From NCBI GenBank assembly GCA_963677245.1, contig OY781921.1:1612001-1676000 (forward strand): a stretch of DNA of 64,000 nt, read 5' to 3'. The notes under the pieces were generated by a model. The model ran no database searches and was not told the origin of the DNA. It saw only the letters and a program-made list of their open reading frames with translations. The stretch is from Saccharicrinis sp963677245 (GTDB lineage: Bacteria > Bacteroidota > Bacteroidia > Bacteroidales > Marinilabiliaceae). The position numbers were made by a program, and so were the translations under genes. This document shows positions 25,076 to 35,071 of this stretch, piece by piece. Every line of letters begins with the position of its first letter. The stretch's first letter is position 1.

Positions 25076-25963
25076 ATGGGAAAAGAAATTCAGAGTGTTG
25101 ATGTAAGGATTAAAAGCTCATATCGTATAGCCAAGGATAAGATGTTTTTATGGGGTGTAATTATTGTTTCTATAATTACTATTTCACCTATTATATTAAT
25201 CATCGGAAAGCTTGTATTTAAAGGAATTAAGCAAATTAATTTTTCTTTCTTTACAGAAGTAACACCAAGTACATTCGAAGCAATGACTGCCATAAGTAAT
25301 AATGAAATTATTCCCGGCGGAATTGTTAACGGTATTACCGGAACTTTATTTATTGTAGGTATGGCTGCGCTAATTGCAATACCTGTAGGGATATTAATTG
25401 GACTATTTTTATACGAAAATCAAAGTAGCAGATATGCCGGTCTGATCCGAAGTTTATCCGATATTCTACAAGGTGTACCCTCCATTGTTTTAGGTTTAAT
25501 TGCCTATTTATGGATTGTTAAAGGTGTAACTCACGGTTATTCTGCTTTTGCAGGAAGTGTTGCCCTGGTTATTATGATGCTTCCTTTAATTATTCGTTCA
25601 ACCGAAGAAACCATGAAAATGATTCCGGTATCTTTAAAAGAAGCCGGCTTAGCTTTAGGGACTCCATATTATAAAGTAATTCTTCGTGTTCTTATCCCTT
25701 CTGGTAAGAGTGGATTAATTACCGGTATATTACTTTCTATATCCAGAATATTGGGAGAAACAGCACCTTTAATGTTGACCACATTAGGAAATCCTATGAT
25801 TAACTGGGCTCCTGACAAACCAACAAGTGCGGTTCCTTTGCTTATCTGGGATTTTTACAATGATCCGAATATGGTTGATTTAATCTGGAGTTCATCATTA
25901 TTTTTAATGGGCTTTGTATTAACTCTAAATATCCTTTCAAAACGAATAGCAGCGAACAAATAA
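25076..25963 (+). CDS. pstA: Phosphate ABC transporter permease PstA
   Basis: 295 residues with six transmembrane segments. The EAA loop (SLKEAGLALGTPYYKVILRVLIPSGKSG, about 188-215) and LGETAPLMLTTLGN match PstA. It pairs with PstC to form the channel. It follows pstC directly; the gap to pstB is about 150 bp with no terminator seen. Confidence 0.95.
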   Translation: MGKEIQSVDVRIKSSYRIAKDKMFLWGVIIVSIITISPIILIIGKLVFKGIKQINFSFFTEVTPSTFEAMTAISNNEIIPGGIVNGITGTLFIVGMAALIAIPVGILIGLFLYENQSSRYAGLIRSLSDILQGVPSIVLGLIAYLWIVKGVTHGYSAFAGSVALVIMMLPLIIRSTEETMKMIPVSLKEAGLALGTPYYKVILRVLIPSGKSGLITGILLSISRILGETAPLMLTTLGNPMINWAPDKPTSAVPLLIWDFYNDPNMVDLIWSSSLFLMGFVLTLNILSKRIAANK

Positions 25964-26136
25964 AATAAAATGAGAAGCTAAATATCATTCCAATTTTGAA
26001 TTGAATAAAATCCATAAATGAGTTTTGTATATTTGGCTGCATTATGAATTACGTTAGACGCATAAAACTGAAAAAGAATTGCTAAACCAACTTTACATCT
26101 GCTTTTCCAAACGGTTTTATGGTTAATTTATTTAAA

Positions 26137-26922
26137 ATGAACAATAATATAGACATCATAAAAGATCCGGTACTTTCTATTGAGAACCTATCTATAGCCT
26201 ATAATAAATCAGATAAGTACGCTGTTAAAGACGTTAGTGTAACCATCAAGAAGAATGCAATTACCGCTATCATGGGACCGTCCGGTTGTGGTAAAAGTAC
26301 CTTACTGAGAGCCATTAACCGAATGCATGAATTATATCCTGATATTAAAACTGAAGGGAATATTTTTCTGAATGGGGATAATATCATGGAAATGTCAACT
26401 ATTGAGTTACGTCGTCATATTGGAATGGTTTTTCAAAGACCAAATCCATTTCCAACCATGAGTATTTACGACAATGTGATTGCCGGATATAAATTAAATG
26501 GTATACGTTTAAAGAAAGACGAAAGAGACGAGATTGTAGAAACTGCATTAAACGATGTGGCTTTATGGAGCGAGGTAAAAGATTCGCTGCATAAAAAAGG
26601 AACCTTTCTTTCAGGAGGTCAGCAACAACGTTTATGTATTGCCCGTTCTTTAGCATTTAAACCTCAGGTAATTTTATTAGATGAGCCTACTTCTGCTTTA
26701 GACCCAATCGCCACTTCAAAAGTTGAAGATTTGCTTGTGCAGCTAAAAGAAAATTATACCATCGTTTTAGTTACACACAATATGTCTCAAGCCGCAAGGA
26801 TTTCTCAGAACTCCATGTTTATGTATCTGGGTGATTTAATTGAATATGGTGACACTTCGAAAATGTTTACCACACCAAGAGATAGAAAAACTGAAGAATA
26901 CTTAACAGGTAAGTTTGGTTGA
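26137..26922 (+). CDS. pstB: Phosphate ABC transporter ATPase PstB
   Basis: 261 residues from the ATG at 26137; an in-frame ATG at 26119 would add six residues and cannot be excluded. Walker A GPSGCGKST (about 47-55), Q-loop GMVFQRPNPFP, signature LSGGQQQRL, Walker B VILLDEPTSALDP and switch His (LVTHN) are all intact. The PNPFP motif is characteristic of PstB. Confidence 0.95.
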   Translation: MNNNIDIIKDPVLSIENLSIAYNKSDKYAVKDVSVTIKKNAITAIMGPSGCGKSTLLRAINRMHELYPDIKTEGNIFLNGDNIMEMSTIELRRHIGMVFQRPNPFPTMSIYDNVIAGYKLNGIRLKKDERDEIVETALNDVALWSEVKDSLHKKGTFLSGGQQQRLCIARSLAFKPQVILLDEPTSALDPIATSKVEDLLVQLKENYTIVLVTHNMSQAARISQNSMFMYLGDLIEYGDTSKMFTTPRDRKTEEYLTGKFG

Positions 26923-26962
26923 TTTATTGGGGCAAAAACTATATATTATTTTTTAAAAACCT

Positions 26963-27658
26963 TTGAATATGTCACTAAAAGATATTGCACTACAAGATAT
27001 TGACCAGGATTTTAAATCATATGCTGAACTAACAATCAAACAGTTAAACGAACTGGAAACCATTGTTCAGTGTGAGTCTCCATCTGATATTAAAGAATCT
27101 ATTCAGAACATTGAGTCTGGTGAAGAAAAAATGGATCAGTTTGAAGCATTGATCAGTAAAAAAATCACCAGTACTATTGTTTTGCATCACCCGGTAGCTT
27201 CTGAATTAAGAAAACTGATGGCCTACTATCGTATTATCATTAATATGGAAAGGATTGGCGATTTAGTATACGATATTTCCGGATTTATTCAGGAAATTGA
27301 AGATTCTAAAATTTACGGTGATCTATCTGACTTTATCTTTAACATGGTTACATCCAGTAGCAACATGGTTGAAAAAGCTTTATTATCATTTATTAATGAA
27401 GACAGAGATTCTGCCATTTGGACTATTAAAAATGATGAAGCCATCGATAAGATGAATAAAAAGTTAATGAAAAAGGGTATTAAAAAAACCAAAGTGGGCG
27501 ACGATGCAAGAGCTATGCTGTTGAATTTAATTAACTTTAAAAGCGTTATTTCTAAAATTGAGCGCATTGGAGATCATGCCAGCCACATTGCGGAGGCCTC
27601 TATATTTGCTCTAGAAGGAAAAGATATCAGACACAATGACATAAAGGAATTATCATAG
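26963..27658 (+). CDS. phoU: Phosphate signalling/uptake regulator PhoU
   Basis: 231 residues forming two PhoU three-helix units (about 15-110 and 120-215), with acidic metal-binding positions such as ERIGDLVYD and ERIGDHASH. PhoU conveys the state of the Pst transporter to the PhoR kinase. It lies between pstB and the kinase gene, the expected order. Confidence 0.93.
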   Translation: MNMSLKDIALQDIDQDFKSYAELTIKQLNELETIVQCESPSDIKESIQNIESGEEKMDQFEALISKKITSTIVLHHPVASELRKLMAYYRIIINMERIGDLVYDISGFIQEIEDSKIYGDLSDFIFNMVTSSSNMVEKALLSFINEDRDSAIWTIKNDEAIDKMNKKLMKKGIKKTKVGDDARAMLLNLINFKSVISKIERIGDHASHIAEASIFALEGKDIRHNDIKELS

Positions 27659-27752
27659 TTCCTTTTGTCATATTATAACCATACCTAAGAACCTTAAACA
27701 GGTACACACATCTTAGATTTTTTTTAAATCAACCACATTAAAAAGCAAGATT

Positions 27753-29540
27753 ATGTCATTTAGCATTAATTTTCAGAGGAAGCTGTTTATCTACTATTTT
27801 ATAGTATTTTCTATTTTAATTGCTTCCTTTCTTGCCTTTCAATACTACCGGGAGAAACAATTCAGAATTGGTCAACTTGAGAATAATTTAAATACAATAA
27901 CCGATATAACACAAGAATTTATTGTACAAAACGAAATTATCGAGAACCAACAATTTCATTTGATGGATTCTTTGATGCAGATTATTCCATCGAAAGATAC
28001 TCGGATTACTGTTATTGATAAGGAAGGAATTGTATTGTACGATAGCTTTGTTGAGAATTATAAGGCCATGGAAAACCACCTTCAAAGGCCCGAAATTCAA
28101 AAAGCTAAATATGCTGATTCTCAATTTGGATCCAACATACGATTTTCCAATACTACTAAACAGGATTTTTACTATTCTGCTCATTATTACACCGAGTATT
28201 TTATTCGAACTGCTGTTGTTTATAATGTTGAGATTAAGAACTTCTTAAAAGTTGAAAGGTTATTTATCCTTTTCGTGGTATTTATTTTTATTGTATCCTG
28301 GATTATACTTTCCATCGTAACTAAAAAAATTAGTGAAAGTATTACCAAACTGAAAGATTTTGCCATTCACTTACGTCAAAATAAACCACATACAGAAACG
28401 GTTCACTTTCCAAGTAACGAACTCGGTGTAATCAGTCAGCAGATTATTACCATGTACAATAAACTGGCAGAAGCTAAAAATGCTTTGAGTCTGGAAAAAG
28501 AAAAACTGATTAAACATTTATTTGTACTCAACGAAGGTGTTGCTTTCTTTTCTCCTGATAAGCAATCGATATTAAGCAATAGTCATTTCGTACAGTATTT
28601 AAACCTTATATCAGAAAAATCTTCCATTCATCCGGAGCATTTGTTTAAAATTGATGATTTGAGTGGCTTACTGAAATTCATAAAAAAACATGTGGATGAA
28701 AGTAAAGAAGAGATTCACCCGAACAAGTTACCACAAATGGAAGATACCATCTCTAAAAACGGGTATTATTTTGATATAAAATGTATTGTATTCCAGGATA
28801 GAAGTTTTGAAGTATACATTAACGATATTACTAAACTGGAAAAAAGAAGGCTGTTGAAACAACAAATGACCGCTAATATTGCGCACGAGCTTAAAACACC
28901 TGTAACTTCGGTGTTGGGTTATTTAGATACCATCATGGGCGACAGCAGTATTGAAGAGGATAAAAAGAACTATTTTATTGAAAAAGCTTATCATCAAACA
29001 GAGCGATTAACGCGTTTAATTGATGACTTGAGTATCATGAATAAAATAGATGAAACAACCGATCCTTATAAGTTTACGCCTATTGCTATTAAGCCAATCA
29101 TCGATGAAGTGCTTGACACTAATCAGGAAAAAATAAAATCACAAAATGCCAGTATTATTATCAAAGTAGATGATGATTTAAAGGTTAACGGAGATGAATC
29201 TTCGGTATCTTCTATATTCCAAAACTTAGTAGACAATGCGCTTAACTACGCAGGTAAAGACATTAAAATTACCATTGACATGTACCATCAGGATGAAGAA
29301 TTTTACTATTTCTCTATTTCTGATAATGGAAAAGGTATTGCAGAAGAACACCTTTCGCGCATATTTGAGCGTTTTTATCGTGTGGATGCCGGACGTTCCA
29401 GAAACATGGGCGGAACCGGTTTAGGATTAGCTATTGTAAAACATGCGGTTACGGTACATAAAGGAAAAGTATCGGTAAAAAATGCCCCAGATGGCGGTGC
29501 AGAGTTTTACTTTAGTTTACCAAAGTATAGTTCGAAATAA
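27753..29540 (+). CDS. phoR: PhoR-like sensor histidine kinase
   Basis: 595 residues. Two transmembrane helices (about 11-30 and 170-190) flank a periplasmic sensor of about 140 residues. A HAMP-like linker and a PAS-like segment (about 250-355) precede HisKA with the phosphoacceptor H378 (NIAHELKTP). The ATPase part has N box QNLVDNALNYA, DNGKGI and GGTGLGLAI. The position after phoU supports a phosphate role. No phoB response regulator gene is next to it; it must be elsewhere or lost. Confidence 0.85.
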   Translation: MSFSINFQRKLFIYYFIVFSILIASFLAFQYYREKQFRIGQLENNLNTITDITQEFIVQNEIIENQQFHLMDSLMQIIPSKDTRITVIDKEGIVLYDSFVENYKAMENHLQRPEIQKAKYADSQFGSNIRFSNTTKQDFYYSAHYYTEYFIRTAVVYNVEIKNFLKVERLFILFVVFIFIVSWIILSIVTKKISESITKLKDFAIHLRQNKPHTETVHFPSNELGVISQQIITMYNKLAEAKNALSLEKEKLIKHLFVLNEGVAFFSPDKQSILSNSHFVQYLNLISEKSSIHPEHLFKIDDLSGLLKFIKKHVDESKEEIHPNKLPQMEDTISKNGYYFDIKCIVFQDRSFEVYINDITKLEKRRLLKQQMTANIAHELKTPVTSVLGYLDTIMGDSSIEEDKKNYFIEKAYHQTERLTRLIDDLSIMNKIDETTDPYKFTPIAIKPIIDEVLDTNQEKIKSQNASIIIKVDDDLKVNGDESSVSSIFQNLVDNALNYAGKDIKITIDMYHQDEEFYYFSISDNGKGIAEEHLSRIFERFYRVDAGRSRNMGGTGLGLAIVKHAVTVHKGKVSVKNAPDGGAEFYFSLPKYSSK

Positions 29541-29562
29541 GAAAACAACAACCAATAATTCG

Positions 29563-29611
29563 AAAGGCGAATAGGTTTCTCTAACAGAGCATAACTTATT
29601 CGCCTTTTATT
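29563..29611 (+). terminator. Terminator ending the phosphate locus
   Basis: AAAGGCGAATA (29563-29573) pairs with TATTCGCCTTT (29597-29607) and is followed by a T-rich tail. It lies about 20 bp after the phoR stop. Confidence 0.75.
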
Positions 29612-29770
29612 ATTCTACACAGCTGTCCAAAACATTTCATTTAACTGGCGTTTCACCCAGACCCGACTTCATTTAGTTCACAAGTATATATTTTATTGAG
29701 TTCATGATTTCCGCTTTGCTACAATTCTTGTCTTAATACAAGAAACGAATACTCTGATAAAATAAAATAT

Positions 29771-30763
29771 TTATGCAACATACTCATTAAGCCTCGGATC
29801 ATGTGTTACATGACCTAATTGATAAGTACTGCCTGAGTTAATGATGCTATAAATTGTTCTCAATAGTTTGTTTGCTATGTTATTCATAATTAAAAAATAT
29901 GGTTTTCCTTCTAACTTCTTTCGCTCGTAATATAAACGATATTCAGGGTTTCTACTTTTAGCAACAACAGCACACATATAAAGCAAAGTTTTAAGCTCCT
30001 TATCGGCCATATTGCTTACTTGTGATTTCTTTACCATCTTACCACTAGCATTAGGAAATGGACATACCCCTGCATAGGAAGATGCTTTTCTAGCCGTATT
30101 AATTTCTTTAAAATTTCCAGTTTTGACAAGTAGCTCACAAGCTGTTACTTGACCAATACCAATAATTCCTGTTATCAAATGATAGTTCTTACTCAAATCT
30201 ATGTTCCCATCAATTATAATCTGAATCTCTTCCTCTAAAGCATCTATTGATTGCTTTAAACTTTCAACCATATTATTTGCTATTTGATGAGCTAAAATCG
30301 AATTATAGGGCATGGATGGCTTTGTTTTTTCATGTGTCAATAACATCTTTCTCTCCTTTACTAGTTGACCTCTTAACCTAAATAATTCTTTTAACTCCCT
30401 CATTTCTTCAACGGGATAAACTGTACTTGTTAATTTATCACCAAAACGCTCTCCATATTCTCGTATACGAGATGCATCCACCTTATCTGTTTTTCCCTTT
30501 TGTAAACCCAGACTATGTCTGATTTCATATCCGCCTGCTAATGCTATTGGTACATTTAAGCAATTACAGAGAAATAATAATAACTCACCATATACACCAG
30601 TATACTCTGCACATAGAAGAGCTCCTTTAGGAAGTCCTTCCAAGAAGGATACAATTCCGTTCAAATTATTCTTTATAATTTTATGAACAAGAATATTACC
30701 TTCCTTTCTAAAACTTACATCAAACTTTTTCTGTGATAAATCAATTCCATAAATTAGTGCCAT
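29771..30763 (-). CDS. IS110-family transposase (DEDD recombinase)
   Basis: 330 residues, full length. The RuvC-like N-terminal domain carries the DEDD tetrad: D8 (GIDLS), E53 (CAEYTG), D93 and D96 (KTDKVDA). The C-terminal Transposase_20 domain has the GIGQVTACELL helix-hairpin region (about 203-213) and the serine motif PNASGK with S240. IS110 recombinases act with a guide (bridge) RNA from the element's own non-coding end. No frameshift is visible, so the element may be active. Confidence 0.93.
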   Translation of the reverse strand: MALIYGIDLSQKKFDVSFRKEGNILVHKIIKNNLNGIVSFLEGLPKGALLCAEYTGVYGELLLFLCNCLNVPIALAGGYEIRHSLGLQKGKTDKVDASRIREYGERFGDKLTSTVYPVEEMRELKELFRLRGQLVKERKMLLTHEKTKPSMPYNSILAHQIANNMVESLKQSIDALEEEIQIIIDGNIDLSKNYHLITGIIGIGQVTACELLVKTGNFKEINTARKASSYAGVCPFPNASGKMVKKSQVSNMADKELKTLLYMCAVVAKSRNPEYRLYYERKKLEGKPYFLIMNNIANKLLRTIYSIINSGSTYQLGHVTHDPRLNEYVA

Positions 30764-30769
30764 GTTTAA

Positions 30770-30990
30770 TAATTTATGAGGCTCCAGATTGAGTGGCTAT
30801 TTCCGTAATAATGGGTTCTTCCCTAAATACTCTCTGGCTTTAACTCAATAAATATGCTGTCCTTAATTCGTTTCGTAGATTTTATCTTAAGCAAAGAATA
30901 AGTTTACGCAGCATATGGAGTCTCTTTGTTACTTCCATAAATTAGACATTTACAACTTAATGCTAATATAACGGGAAGCAAAGAAAATCA
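30770..30990 (-). ncRNA. Candidate bridge RNA of the IS110 element
   Basis: Region upstream of the transposase start with nested inverted repeats: ATATGCTG (30852-30859) with CAGCATAT (30909-30916) around a 49-nt loop, and CCAGA (30784-30788) with TCTGG (30833-30837), reinforced by TTGAGT (30789-30794) with ACTCAA (30843-30848). Two large loops on stems match the known plan of bridge RNAs, one loop pairing with target and one with donor DNA. The exact ends and the guide bases are not determined. Confidence 0.5.
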
Positions 30991-31002
30991 AGGCTGCACC
31001 CA

Positions 31003-31165
31003 CTTCTCTCAAAAAACTACGGTTAGTTGACTGAAATCGTTTAAACTCACTACGTTCAAACAAAAACGATTTTTAACCGTCAAACTATCCTTGTTTTTTG
31101 GTTCACTGGCTGAGGCCAATCTAGAACTTGCTAAAGAATGTAAGTCTTTTTTTATGGACAAATGT
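31003..31165. repeat. Possible interspersed repeat with imperfect palindrome
   Basis: ACGGTTA...AAATCGTTT (31019-31042) and AAACGATTTTTAACCGT (31064-31080) form a long imperfect inverted repeat. A short frame running to a stop at about 31174 looks coding but begins directly after a stop and has no start codon. It resembles an extragenic repeat or a remnant left by the adjacent insertion. Confidence 0.35.
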
Positions 31166-31228
31166 GATTTTTGAATAAGATTAACTTCAAAAACTAAATC
31201 CTCAACCTCAAAAACAACCTCTACATTC

Positions 31229-33445
31229 TTACTCTATTTTTTGTTTTTGACTGGCATTTACAAATAGTATATCTCCCATTGAGTCAAAGCCACTAAATAT
31301 TTCATCGCCACTGTGTTTTACTTGTTCTTCTCTAAAACCTACAATGGTTAAACCAGCTTTTGAGGAATGATCACAAATGATATTTTTAATAGATTTATCT
31401 TCGCTCAAAGGGATGATTTCAATGTTGGAAAGGGTAATAGGTAGTCTTCCCGATTGCACTAATTCTCTTAATTGTCGGCGGGTTTGTTTTACCTCGTCAG
31501 CCTTACATACACTATATATTTTAACATGACCTTTTTTCCAGTCTGGATGCGATAGTATAATAAAACCCAACAAAATCATCAGGTTGGCATTTAAAATATC
31601 TATAGGACGAATCCAAATATGAATACCATTTTTAAAATGCGTTGCACAATTAGCATCTGAAAAAACACAAACATCATAATTCCCGGCTCTTATCAGGCTT
31701 ATATTATCTAATATACCTTCTAAATGATCCGGATTGTCTCTTCTGTATTCAAACACAATCATATTATTTTCCATTCCACTGATACTCGGACTTTGAATAG
31801 CTTGTGCAATAGCCGTGGTGTAGGATGGCGAAATCATACAATCCACATAAAGACTACTTTCATTATCGTGATGGTCTTCAATCAATTCGTTAACGATTTG
31901 TTTGGCTTCTGTGTAAGTATGCCGGGAGTAATATCCTTTTAGGAAATGAAAATAGGTTCCAAAACCATGTTTAAAGGAAATCCATTTCATTAAATCGAAT
32001 ATTTTACTGTGTTTAAACGAATTGGCAGAAATACAAATGGCTGCAGGTCGCCAATCTTCTTCGGATTGCTGATAACTGTTCTTTTGCAGATACAACTGAA
32101 TCTTTCGGCTTAACTGAAATAAAGCACCCAAAAATATTTTTTGCAAGCCACCTCTTTCTTTATGAACGTAGTTTAAATAAGTATACACTAAAACAATGAC
32201 CAGGTAAGCTAGAAAGGTATAAGCCGCATCAATTTTAAACATGATCCAGATGGATAATATAAATCCCGCCAAGGAGATGATCCAATGTGATTTAAATTGA
32301 GGACGATAAGAGGGCGATGCACCAAAGTGATTTAAAAAAGAAATTAAACACAAAGATCCATAGGTAATCATAAAAAACATGGATATGATACTTGCTACAA
32401 AATTCACCTCACCCATTAATACAAATATCATTGCAATGGCTACCGTAATCAGGGTTGCATTAAACGGTTCATTATTTTCACCTACTCCTTTGCCCAGCCA
32501 ACGGTTGATGTTATTACCCGGAAAACTTTTATCATTTGCTAAAGCCTGAATGGTTCGGGGAGCAACAAGTACAGAACCTATGGCAGATGAAATAGTAGAA
32601 GCTCCTAATCCCAACGGAACAACAATGCCTCCAAACATGGCAATATGAGCCATCGCCAATTGTGATGCGGATAAATCTTCCTGATTGACTGAGATAGAGA
32701 ACTTGTACACAATAAAAATGTATATCACCATACCGATAATAGTTCCCCACATGGTTCCGCGTGGAATAGATTTTTTGGGATCTTTTAAATCGCCACTTAA
32801 ACCTACGCCTGCTGTCATTCCCGTAAAGGCAGGGAAACAAATAGCAAACCACACAAAAAAGTTATCCTTATTTCTGAAAACAAAGTTAGAGGCATAATCG
32901 CCAGCTTCGTAAAACTCTGTTTTACCCAGAAAAAACATGACTAAGGAAAAAAACAAAATTACAACTACAATATACAGGGCTTTAACACCCATGCTGGAGC
33001 CTTTTTTAAGAATAATAAAGGCTAATAATAACATGGCCGGAACACTGATGGCTTGTCGGGGTAAAACAAAATCAAAACTATTATGTATCCAGTTAAACAA
33101 TGGTTCAAAGGCTTCGGTAAAAGCAATTACATAAAAAGCAACACTAATGGCTTGGGATAAGTATAAAGCCATTCCTATGGTTGCGCCAATATTTAAACCA
33201 AAAGAGCGGGATATAATAAAATACTCCCCTCCTCCTTCTACTCTTGAATTGGTTGCAATTTCTGAAATAGCTAAGGCTGTTGGAATAGTAATTAAGTGTC
33301 CTAAAACTATGATACCTATAGCTCCCCAAAAGCCGAGTTCTCCTACTGCCATTCCAAAACGAAGAAACAATATAGCGCCCAATATGGTTGATATAGCTGT
33401 AAAAAATACAGGTGCTGTTCCAAATCCTGTTTTTGCTTTACTCAT
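31229..33445 (-). CDS. SLC12-like cation-chloride cotransporter / APC-family permease
   Basis: 738 residues. About 12 transmembrane segments in the first 430, starting with TAISTILGAILFLRFGMAVG, the first helix of the APC fold as it appears in Na-K-Cl cotransporters. A soluble C-terminal domain (about 440-738) follows, as in SLC12 proteins. The most likely role is electroneutral ion cotransport for volume control, but an amino acid substrate cannot be excluded. It is next to corA and close to an mscS gene, which fits ionic or osmotic balance. Confidence 0.78.
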   Translation of the reverse strand: MSKAKTGFGTAPVFFTAISTILGAILFLRFGMAVGELGFWGAIGIIVLGHLITIPTALAISEIATNSRVEGGGEYFIISRSFGLNIGATIGMALYLSQAISVAFYVIAFTEAFEPLFNWIHNSFDFVLPRQAISVPAMLLLAFIILKKGSSMGVKALYIVVVILFFSLVMFFLGKTEFYEAGDYASNFVFRNKDNFFVWFAICFPAFTGMTAGVGLSGDLKDPKKSIPRGTMWGTIIGMVIYIFIVYKFSISVNQEDLSASQLAMAHIAMFGGIVVPLGLGASTISSAIGSVLVAPRTIQALANDKSFPGNNINRWLGKGVGENNEPFNATLITVAIAMIFVLMGEVNFVASIISMFFMITYGSLCLISFLNHFGASPSYRPQFKSHWIISLAGFILSIWIMFKIDAAYTFLAYLVIVLVYTYLNYVHKERGGLQKIFLGALFQLSRKIQLYLQKNSYQQSEEDWRPAAICISANSFKHSKIFDLMKWISFKHGFGTYFHFLKGYYSRHTYTEAKQIVNELIEDHHDNESSLYVDCMISPSYTTAIAQAIQSPSISGMENNMIVFEYRRDNPDHLEGILDNISLIRAGNYDVCVFSDANCATHFKNGIHIWIRPIDILNANLMILLGFIILSHPDWKKGHVKIYSVCKADEVKQTRRQLRELVQSGRLPITLSNIEIIPLSEDKSIKNIICDHSSKAGLTIVGFREEQVKHSGDEIFSGFDSMGDILFVNASQKQKIE

Positions 33446-33585
33446 AAATGTTGTGTTTTTAAAAAGACTCTTATACTACAATGTAGGAAAAACTGATTAA
33501 AAATATTATCGTTTATTAGCTATTAGTTGTTGGTCTTTAGCTATTGCCTACTGTTTACTGATCATTGATAATTGTTCCCTGAAAA

Positions 33586-34650
33586 CTAAATCCATTTTTT
33601 ACGTTTAAAGTAAAACATCATGGCAAGAGTAACTACTAACATGACGCCCCACATACCGAAATATCCAAAACGCCATTTCAACTCGGGTATATAATCGAAG
33701 TTGGTTCCATAAATTCCGGCAATAAAGGTTAAAGGAATAAAAGCCACTGAAAAGATGGTTAGCACCTTCATTACATCATTTAGTTTGGAACTCACATTGG
33801 TATGATAAATATTCAACTGGTCACTTAACATTTCCTTGTAACTGTTTACTGAATCCAAAGCCTGATTAATATTGCTTTGCAATTCATTAAAAAAGATCAG
33901 ATTATCATCATCAATAAATTCGGTATCTAATTTTACCAACGACAGTATTAACTCGCGACATGGATGCACTGCTTTACGTAAATACAAAAGCTCACTTTTG
34001 TAAGTATTTAATTGATGTAAGAGATTACGGTTGGTTGAGTTGATTAGCAGTTCGTCCATCATTTCCACCTTCTCTCCTATCTTACTAATAATGTAACTGT
34101 AATTATCTATAATAATATCTACCAAAGCGAATAGTAGATAATCACTGCCCAGGTTTCTTACTCTTCGCTTAGGATTTTGTAATCGATCCCGAACAGGGTT
34201 AAATACATCTCCTACCCTTTCCTGAAAAGAAAGCAACATACCTTCTTTGATAATAAATGCAATGTTTTCAGTTTGAACGGCATTTTTTTCTTCTTCATAA
34301 GTCAGCATTTTCAAACTAAGGTATAAACAATCCTCGTGCTCTACTATGCGAGGTCGGGCATGTGTATTGAGCACATCGGCTAAAACATGTTGACTAATAT
34401 TAATTTGAGATGTTAAATCGTGCAATAAATCCACATCGTGTAAACCGTAAATATTTATCCAGTTAATACAATTCTTATTTATAGATGTAATTAGTTCGGA
34501 TACTTCGGCGGGACGATAAACTTCTATTTGATCTTTATTGTATGAGATAAGATTTAAGAGGGTATTGTCTATCTTCTTTTCTCCTCTAAAATAAAGACTA
34601 TCGGGCGACAAGCCTATATGCTCTTTTTTTGCTTTTAAAAATCTTGCCAT
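33586..34650 (-). CDS. corA: CorA-family divalent cation transporter
   Basis: 354 residues. A cytoplasmic alpha/beta domain and long stalk helices (about 1-285) lead to two C-terminal transmembrane helices (about 295-315 and 328-348). The signature after the first helix reads YGTNF rather than the canonical YGMNF, then IPELKWRFGYFGMW. A basic KRKKW end is typical. Substrate is Mg2+, Co2+ or possibly Zn2+; the GTN variant makes this less certain. Confidence 0.88.
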   Translation of the reverse strand: MARFLKAKKEHIGLSPDSLYFRGEKKIDNTLLNLISYNKDQIEVYRPAEVSELITSINKNCINWINIYGLHDVDLLHDLTSQINISQHVLADVLNTHARPRIVEHEDCLYLSLKMLTYEEEKNAVQTENIAFIIKEGMLLSFQERVGDVFNPVRDRLQNPKRRVRNLGSDYLLFALVDIIIDNYSYIISKIGEKVEMMDELLINSTNRNLLHQLNTYKSELLYLRKAVHPCRELILSLVKLDTEFIDDDNLIFFNELQSNINQALDSVNSYKEMLSDQLNIYHTNVSSKLNDVMKVLTIFSVAFIPLTFIAGIYGTNFDYIPELKWRFGYFGMWGVMLVVTLAMMFYFKRKKWI

Positions 34651-35071
34651 ATTATGTTCTTTTAATACTATGCTAAATGTAAATAATATTCCTGAAACTA
34701 AAGGAGGAATAAGAAAAAGGAGAAAAGCTTAAGAGTAATGAGATTCATGAAGTGGAATGTTTGATAATTCCATACAATTACCAATTACAGCATTTTGATA
34801 ATTGATCTCTAAAAACTGTTGACTGTTTTTGTGTTTATGGTTATATTAGGATAAACGGGACGTTATTTTGATACCCCAGATAAAATAACAACTTAAAGTC
34901 CGAATCCAAGACAATTGCAATCGTAATTGCCTCCCTAAAAAAAAAGCCACTCATTAAAATGTGAGTTGCCGCCTTCACCTCACGATTTATAGACATGTAC
35001 AAGTTTGTATACGCAATAAGTATGCATAATCCTGTTACGACTTTTGGTTATTAATTTTAAAAAGGTGTATT
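34651..35071. other. Intergenic region between divergent corA and LRR genes, 421 bp
   Basis: Contains a palindrome GTTATTTT/AAAATAAC near 34870-34898 and a hairpin with a T tract on the minus strand near 34940-34970 (ACTCA/TGAGT arms), which looks like a minus-strand terminator without an obvious gene before it. Promoters for both flanking genes should be here, but no full consensus was found. Confidence 0.4.

Larger units (their letters stand above)
29771..30990 (-). mobile_element. IS110-family insertion element, ends not resolved
   Basis: Contains one intact IS110-type transposase and about 230 bp or more of structured non-coding DNA upstream of it. IS110 elements lack terminal inverted repeats and target duplications, so the ends cannot be placed by eye; the interval covers only the transposase and the adjacent structured region. 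An inverted repeat TTCTTGT/ACAAGAA near 29725-29745 could mark the other side. Confidence 0.7.

Noticed and set aside
32532..32852. 106-codon frame inside the SLC12-like gene
   Set aside because: Overlaps transmembrane coding sequence on the same strand in another frame; no signal of its own.
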